Source: Chlamydiota bacterium (GTDB lineage: Bacteria > Chlamydiota > Chlamydiia > Chlamydiales > Rhabdochlamydiaceae). Taken from it: a DNA stretch of 36,097 bases. Where the stretch lies: assembly GCA_013287215.1 (NCBI GenBank), contig JABDEH010000005.1, positions 1 to 36,097 of the forward strand, read 5' to 3'. Every line of letters starts with the position of its first letter. Positions within the stretch are counted from its first letter, which is position 1. Position numbers and translations under genes: made by a program. This document shows positions 31,450-36,097 of this stretch, piece after piece. Below the pieces are notes generated by a model. That model saw only the letters and a program-made list of their open reading frames with translations. It had not been told where the DNA came from and searched no databases.

Positions 31450-34029
31450 TTAATTTTTTAACTCGGCCTTAAGCTTCTCCTGAAAGACCTTCACCCGATC
31501 AGGTTTTCCCGCTGCATGATAGTAAAGCATCAGCTGTCTGTACAATTGGATCCTCTCCCAGAGAAAGAGCTTCTCAGGCTCTAGCGTCCCCAGCAGATAA
31601 CGCCCCAGCAGCGCGTGGGTTTGCGGATGCGGCACAGGCGAGCGGGCGGCAAAATGCTCCAGCGCGCGGGCTTCTCCTTCCGCCATCCGCAAGTAGCACC
31701 CATAGAGCGCATACAGCGGGCTCGATTCTTCTTTTAGATCTTCTGATGGATGCTCTTTGAGCAGCTTTCCCGCTTCGGCGGTTTTGTTTTCAAGCAGCAG
31801 CTCCCAGATGCGCAGGGGCTGCGGCAGATGGGGAAGGAGCTCCCGCTTGTGCGTTGTCTCGAACAGTGCGGCGAGAGTGCGTGCATCCATTGAAGGCTCA
31901 AACTTCCCCTTCAGGAGGCTTGCGATCTTTGGGGCAGGAAATTGCTCCAGCTGTTCTTGGATGAGGGAAGTGTGGCCGAGCTTGTAGAGGCAGAGGAAAA
32001 TCTCTTCGGCGTTTTCTTTGGTCAGCATCTCAATGAGCGCATAGGGCTTGTCGAGCCAGAAGGCGAGTTGGATCGGCAGCGGTGTGCTCTGGAGGAAGGG
32101 GAGCGGCTCGAGGTGCTTCTCGAGGCTGTCCAGCAGTTTTTTGTGGTCAGGGTTGGTGAAGAGCTGGGGTAAATGACGGAGGCAGAGGAGCGCGAAGAGG
32201 TAGGCGCCTTTGCGGTCGCGGTGGGAGCTCTCATGGAGGCGGAAGGCGATGTGCTCTTCGAGGATGGGCAGCAAGGGATGTTTGGGGTATTTGCGGAGGG
32301 CGAGCTCAAGGCATTTGACCTCTTCTTCGATCTCGTTTTCTGCTTTGTAGATAAGCGATTTGCCGAGGTATTCGAGAGGAGCGCCGGGAGTGTTGCGGAG
32401 CTTACCGAACTCTTCTTGGGCAAGCCAGAGGAATTTGTCTCGGTCTTTTTTCTTTTTTTGGGAGAGCCCCTCTTCAAGGAGGGTGATGCCCGCGCGGAAT
32501 TGGGCCTCGCGCCCTTCGGCCCTGCCGGGAAAGGAGGTGCTGATGCGCCGATATTCTGCGTAGGCCTTGGAAAAATTTTTGTTGGCTAGGAACGCATCGG
32601 GAACAGCAAGGCATTTGACAAAGACATTTTGGCTGCCGATGGCGATGCGGATCTCTTGCATGGCAAACTCGGCGTCGCGGAAGAGACAGCCAATATGGGT
32701 GCCGGAGAGGGGCGTGTGGCTGAGGAAGTGGAGCGCGAGGGCGCCATTCAGATAGAGGCGCACATGGTTGTCGATCTTTTCAATGGAGATGTCGACGAGC
32801 GCATCGGCACTGAGGCAGGGACCGGAGATGTGCATGACTTCGACGTTATTGCGGTAGAGTTTACATTCCTCGCGGCCGAGCCAAAGGCAGTAGCCCTCTT
32901 CTAGCCCTGTGCGCAGGAGCGCCTCGGGGATGTTGAAGAGGAACCCGACGCCTTGGCCGTTTTTATGAAGGCGCACGCGGGTGTGGAGCTTGATGTTGCC
33001 CGCAAAAGGCGCCTTGGAGATCATCAGCGTGACCCATTCCATCACATCGGTCGTGCGGGTGATGGCGATGTGCTTGGCGAGGAGCACGTTTTCTTGAAAC
33101 TCCCAATCGTTCTTATTGTCGATGTCGAGGGAGGCGAGCGGGATCCATTCCGGTTTGCCTTCGCTGTAATTTTTTAACTCGGCGAGCAGCTCTTCCACGG
33201 TGCGGTAACGCTCCTCCTTGTTTCGGGCCAGGCACTTTTTGACGATGTCGGAGAGGGCATGCGGAATGTCGCGGTAGGGCGCCCGTTCTGTAGGATCGAG
33301 AAATTCCTCACGATCCATGATCTTGCGGTATTCGGCGAACGAGGTGCGGTGGAACGGCAGGCGCAGGGTGAGCAGTTGGTAAAGGATGACGCCCAGGGCG
33401 TAGATGTCGGTCTGGACCGAAGCGGGCTCCTGGCGCGCTCTTTCGGGGGCCATGTAGGTGAGGGTGCCGACGATCTTTCCGGGGCGGGTGAGATCGGGGT
33501 CCTCAGAAGCGGGGATGTCATCTGCCTTTTCTTGCGGGTCGGAGAGCTTTGCGGCCAGGCCCCAATCGAGAATCAGCACTTCCCCGTATTTTCCGATGAT
33601 GATGTTTTCGGGCTTGAGGTCGCGGTGCAGGACTCCCTTAGAGTGGGCGTAGGCGATCGCCTGGCAAATGCTAAAAAATATCTGGATCAGCGTGGGGATG
33701 GAGCTGCCGATGGGATGGAGGGGTTCTCCGTTTTTTTCTTGTTCTTTTGTGGCGCGTAAAATTTGTTTTAAGGTTTCCCCTTCGATGTAGGGCATGGTGT
33801 AAAATTCTTGATCGATCGAGTAGATAGGGATGATCGAGGGGTGCGTCAGCTGGGAGGCGATGCGGGCTTCCTTCAAAAAGCGGTCTTTCATGGTATGGTA
33901 GCGGAGCAGGTCGGCCCGGATCTGCTTGAGGGCGACTTCTCTGTGGCATACGTCGTCGTAGGCCAAAAAGACCTCACCCATGCCCCCTTTGCCCAGACTT
34001 TTTTTGATGGTGTAGTTCTTAATCTTCAT
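31450..34029 (-). CDS. pknD: Ser/Thr protein kinase PknD
   Basis: The 859-residue protein has an N-terminal Hanks-type kinase domain (about 1-285): Gly loop GKGGMGEV (13-20), Lys35 in VALK, HRDLKPEN (135-142), DWG (155-157) in place of DFG, and MAPER near 197. Residues about 305-470 look like a beta-sandwich of the LamG/concanavalin type (GVGFLFNIPEALL, DNHVRLYLNGALALHF). The remainder is helical and TPR/HEAT-like (FSKAYAEYRRISTSFPGRAE). No transmembrane segment is evident. Chlamydial PknD (CT301) has the same plan at somewhat greater length. In C. trachomatis it adjoins valS; here about 2 kb of accessory DNA separates them. Confidence 0.93.
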   Translation of the reverse strand: MKIKNYTIKKSLGKGGMGEVFLAYDDVCHREVALKQIRADLLRYHTMKDRFLKEARIASQLTHPSIIPIYSIDQEFYTMPYIEGETLKQILRATKEQEKNGEPLHPIGSSIPTLIQIFFSICQAIAYAHSKGVLHRDLKPENIIIGKYGEVLILDWGLAAKLSDPQEKADDIPASEDPDLTRPGKIVGTLTYMAPERARQEPASVQTDIYALGVILYQLLTLRLPFHRTSFAEYRKIMDREEFLDPTERAPYRDIPHALSDIVKKCLARNKEERYRTVEELLAELKNYSEGKPEWIPLASLDIDNKNDWEFQENVLLAKHIAITRTTDVMEWVTLMISKAPFAGNIKLHTRVRLHKNGQGVGFLFNIPEALLRTGLEEGYCLWLGREECKLYRNNVEVMHISGPCLSADALVDISIEKIDNHVRLYLNGALALHFLSHTPLSGTHIGCLFRDAEFAMQEIRIAIGSQNVFVKCLAVPDAFLANKNFSKAYAEYRRISTSFPGRAEGREAQFRAGITLLEEGLSQKKKKDRDKFLWLAQEEFGKLRNTPGAPLEYLGKSLIYKAENEIEEEVKCLELALRKYPKHPLLPILEEHIAFRLHESSHRDRKGAYLFALLCLRHLPQLFTNPDHKKLLDSLEKHLEPLPFLQSTPLPIQLAFWLDKPYALIEMLTKENAEEIFLCLYKLGHTSLIQEQLEQFPAPKIASLLKGKFEPSMDARTLAALFETTHKRELLPHLPQPLRIWELLLENKTAEAGKLLKEHPSEDLKEESSPLYALYGCYLRMAEGEARALEHFAARSPVPHPQTHALLGRYLLGTLEPEKLFLWERIQLYRQLMLYYHAAGKPDRVKVFQEKLKAELKN

Positions 34030-34132
34030 AGTGCATTAGCCGCACTTTTGACATTAACATAAGGGTGGTTAATATGAATAGCGCTTTAAATTTTGCATGA
34101 CCTTCTAGCAGTCCTGCGGCCACACACTTTTT

Positions 34133-34200
34133 GATTTATTCCCATTTATACCCATTTATTCCTGAAATCGAGAATAAATGGGTGTAAATAGGAATAAATG
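34133..34200. repeat. Palindromic repeat A flanking the ATPase cassette
   Basis: Arms 34133-34161 and 34172-34200 match at 26 of 29 positions around CTGAAATCGA. The arms contain iterated TTTATNCCCATTTAT-type units. The whole is a direct copy of repeat B (35469-35536), and weaker similarity continues to the right (TTTTTGTCCAGCGGCTATGG). Repeat A follows the 3' end of the broken ATPase gene. Confidence 0.85.
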
Positions 34201-34250
34201 GTTTTTTTTGTCCAGCGGCTATGGGTCGGTGTCGCCGTTTTTGGAAAAAT

Positions 34251-35458
34251 TTAAGTTGAATGCAAGCAGCAAGTCTCAGGTTCTAAATTAGGAATTGCCC
34301 TTATCATGAACTCATCAAACAGAGGTACGGTGAACGCAACCTCTCCATGACTGGGGCTGTAGATCATTCCTTTCTTGATTAATTTTGCACGAACAGTAGT
34401 GAGGCTTGTGATTTTCTGATTTAGGAGATCCGCAATGCCCCCTGTTTTATAAGGGCCGGCGCCTAGTCTTGCCATCTCACGCAAGAAATTCTTTTCGCTT
34501 GCTGTCAAGCGGTCAAAGCGGACTTTAAAAAAGTTCTTATCAAGGCGTTTTATGACTGTACCGGTTGCCTCTTGAACAGTTTGAAAAGTAATGGGGCTTC
34601 CTTTGGCTTGGTTCCATGTTTGATAACCCCACTCTTGAAGAAAATAGGGGTACCCTTTTGTCAAACAAAGATTTCTTCTAGAGCTGGGGGTTCGAATATA
34701 ACTCCCTCGGCTTGCGCCGGTTCTTTTAAAACTCTTTCGGCATCGGGCTCTGATAGGGCGCCAATTTCTGGAAAGCTGAACAGTCTTTCGGCGTAGGATT
34801 TTGAATCACCGGCTAATCCCGGGAGTACCGGAAGTCCTGCTCCTAGCAGGATGAATGGAAGCTGGCGTTGTTGTATCTTATGCATTGCCATAATCAGCGC
34901 TCCAAGCTCTTTTTGACTGAGGAATTGAATCTCATCCACGAGGAGGGCAACTGCAGACTGACGTTCTTCGGCAGCTTCGGCAATGGCAACAAATAGTTGT
35001 GGTAAATCAATTTCTAGATCTCCGCTATCAGCCGTTCCTCTTTCGGGATCAATATCTAACCCGATGGTCACATCGTTGACTGTGATTTTGAGAGATCCAA
35101 TGAAGCTGCGTAAGATTGAAAGGCCTTTTCTTACTTTATTGCCGAAACCGGCAGTACGGTCTAAGTCAAACAGAAGTCTCCAAAGATGAGGGGCAAGCAA
35201 AGGACCTAACTGTTTATCCTCATGAGCTTCAATAAAAATCGTTCGATAGCCTTCCTTCTCAGCCATGCGCTCAATCTCATTGAGTAACACTGTTTTGCCC
35301 ACACCTCTAAGGCCGGTTAGGAGCATGCTTTTTTCAGGTCGTTTGCGCTTGATTCGGGCGAGTAAAACACTGGCATCCTCAAGAATAGGGTCTCTACCCA
35401 CTAATTCACGAGGAGGGGCGCCGGCGCCAGGGGAGAAAGGGTTCTGTGTACGATCCAT
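34251..35458 (-). pseudogene. AAA (AAA_16/Orc-like) ATPase, broken by a frameshift
   Basis: The first reading frame (34661-35458) encodes the ATPase core: LVGRDPILED, Walker A GLRGVGKTVLLNE near residue 50, Walker B ALLVDEIQFLSQKELGALIM near 170, and LLGAGLPVLPGL. It ends ALEEIFV. The second frame (34251-34664) continues with TKGYPYFLQEWGYQTW and a winged-helix-like end (RLTASEKNFLREMARLGAG). Homologues run straight through a T-G-PYFLQ segment at this point. Adding one base to the T run near 34664-34667 would restore a single ~400-residue protein. It may be a pseudogene, a programmed slip or a sequencing error. GAGGAAA precedes the ATG. It is flanked by direct copies of a palindrome. Confidence 0.8.
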
Positions 35459-35468
35459 AGCTTTTCCT

Positions 35469-35536
35469 CATTTATTCCTATTTATACCCATTTATACCTG
35501 AAATCAAGGATAAATGGGTATAAATAGGAATAAATG
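35469..35536. repeat. Palindromic repeat B, just upstream of the ATPase start
   Basis: Arms 35469-35495 and 35510-35536 are perfect 27 bp inverted repeats around ACCTGAAATCAAGG. It ends 11 bases before the ATPase ATG, so it overlaps the likely promoter and ribosome binding region. It is a direct copy of repeat A beyond the gene's other end. Confidence 0.9.
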
Positions 35537-35569
35537 GTGGTTTTTCGTCTGATGGTTAGGCCCATTATG

Positions 35570-35604
35570 TTGAACTTCTCGCGCTTTTGGCTAGAGAAGT
35601 TCAA
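35570..35604. repeat. 11 bp perfect inverted repeat at the end of the zeta-toxin remnant
   Basis: TTGAACTTCTC (35570-35580) pairs with GAGAAGTTCAA (35594-35604). It covers the stop of the minus-strand remnant. Without a T run it is a weak terminator candidate. Confidence 0.5.
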
Positions 35605-35921
35605 ACATTTTGTGTGTGCAGCTTGTCCAACAGGGATTTTTGAAACCAAACTGGAATTTCGTTCGTTTTCATTTCCACAGTCTTGCCATTGGTGATTTCC
35701 GCGATCCAAACATGCTCATGTGTTGAGTTATCGAGAATATAAGCACGGTGGGTAAATTTGACTGCTTGCGCTAGCAGCTCCAAGGAGCGATGATAGCGCG
35801 TTGCAATTTTTTCTTCCGGTACCGGATGGCCTCCGCGGCTTACTCGATAGCGGACGCGTGAAAGATTGATAGATGGATCTTCTGTTGCCACATAATAGAG
35901 GTATGTCCGATAGCCGTTCAA
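35601..35921 (-). pseudogene. Zeta-toxin/AAA_33-like kinase, N-terminally truncated
   Basis: The 106 residues GYRTYLYYVATEDPSINLSR, then RVSRGGHPVPEEKIATRYHR and RAYILDNS match the C-terminal half of the zeta toxin-like P-loop kinase family, whose members phosphorylate UDP-GlcNAc or other small molecules. The Walker A and FETV segments that should precede are absent. The frame closes at a TAG immediately upstream (about 35930), after a run of six T, so only a weak TTG start is available. The upstream DNA carries an unrelated open frame. It is probably inactive. Confidence 0.7.
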
Positions 35922-35952
35922 AAAAGTCTATGCAAATCTATGCATTGACACG

Positions 35953-36097
35953 TCAGGCGAACAGCGGTTCTGACGATTCACGTGTTGGAGTCTCACCAAC
36001 ATCATCCGAAATGGGTTCTGTCTCAAAAGCCGGTTTTGGCGGGCTCTTGGATCGGCTCTTGGCCGTCCGGAAGTGCGCTGCAAGCGCCGTTCGTAAT
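35953..36097 (-). CDS. Unidentified C-terminal fragment at the window edge
   Basis: The minus strand is open from the window edge to a TGA at 35953 and encodes about 47 residues with a polar acidic, Pro-rich tail (KSPPKPAFETEPISDDVGE) ending SSEPLFA. I do not recognise it. The plus strand is also open here from an ATG at 35903 (MSDSRSKKSMQIY...) to the edge. Only one is likely to be real; I lean to the minus strand because it reads like a disordered protein tail. Confidence 0.25.
   Translation of the reverse strand, partial: LRTALAAHFRTAKSRSKSPPKPAFETEPISDDVGETPTRESSEPLFA

Noticed and set aside
1-36097. tRNA and rRNA genes
   Set aside because: I looked through the intergenic regions for T-arm GGTTCGAATCC-like sequence with a cloverleaf and for rRNA segments and saw none; a covariance-model scan would be decisive.

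Overview
The window looks like a chromosome segment of a chlamydia outside the classical Chlamydiaceae (an environmental or amoeba-type member of the phylum). The main evidence is the V-type ATPase operon in the chlamydial order E – DUF2764 protein – A – B – D – I – K, together with valS and a PknD-type Ser/Thr kinase. In Chlamydia trachomatis these genes are immediate neighbours. Here the same set is spread out, and about 12 kb of accessory DNA lies between fumC and aroG/valS. I cannot name the species from sequence alone.

Layout. 1-2032: end of a Ku gene followed by a LigD split into separate ligase and polymerase genes (bacterial NHEJ). 2022-3272: two related proteins of unknown function on the minus strand, the second with a good promoter. 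3419-5200: an ABC-F ATPase. 5311-13107: the V-ATPase operon, interrupted between D and I by a roughly 400 bp repeat element of tandem and nested inverted repeats. 13117-14496: fumC. 14580-17620: an AT-rich accessory block with a palindromic operator, a small ORF, an orphan HipA-N/HTH protein, a truncated MazF/PemK-like toxin and a TnpB-type RNA-guided nuclease gene with its right-end hairpin. 17625-25118: a probable host-interaction island with three paralogous TPR proteins, two paralogous RING-like zinc finger plus ankyrin-like proteins, a small membrane protein, a Nudix hydrolase and a lipoprotein. 25199-26361: a hairpin cluster overlapping the end of a class I DAHP synthase. 26531-29308: valS. 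29467-29937: a secreted Cys-rich repeat protein and a strong terminator. 29939-31433: a DUF4143 ATPase with a large palindrome at its start and hairpin-bearing tandem repeats. 31450-34029: pknD. 34133-36097: an AAA ATPase gene broken by a frameshift and bracketed by two direct copies of a large palindrome, then a truncated zeta-toxin-like remnant.

How the parts fit. The core genes (V-ATPase, fumC, aroG, valS, pknD) are intact and mostly tightly packed with 4-base overlaps. The accessory genes are dominated by candidate effectors and decayed toxin–antitoxin or mobile-element genes. Repeat elements repeatedly sit exactly at gene ends: at the atpD stop, the aroG stop, the nudix stop, the DUF4143 ATPase start and on both sides of the AAA ATPase. 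The most noteworthy candidates are the RING-like/ankyrin pair with duplicated promoters, the TPR trio with a common upstream motif, the operon-embedded repeat that stays open in one reading frame to the atpI start, and the palindrome-bracketed ATPase cassette.
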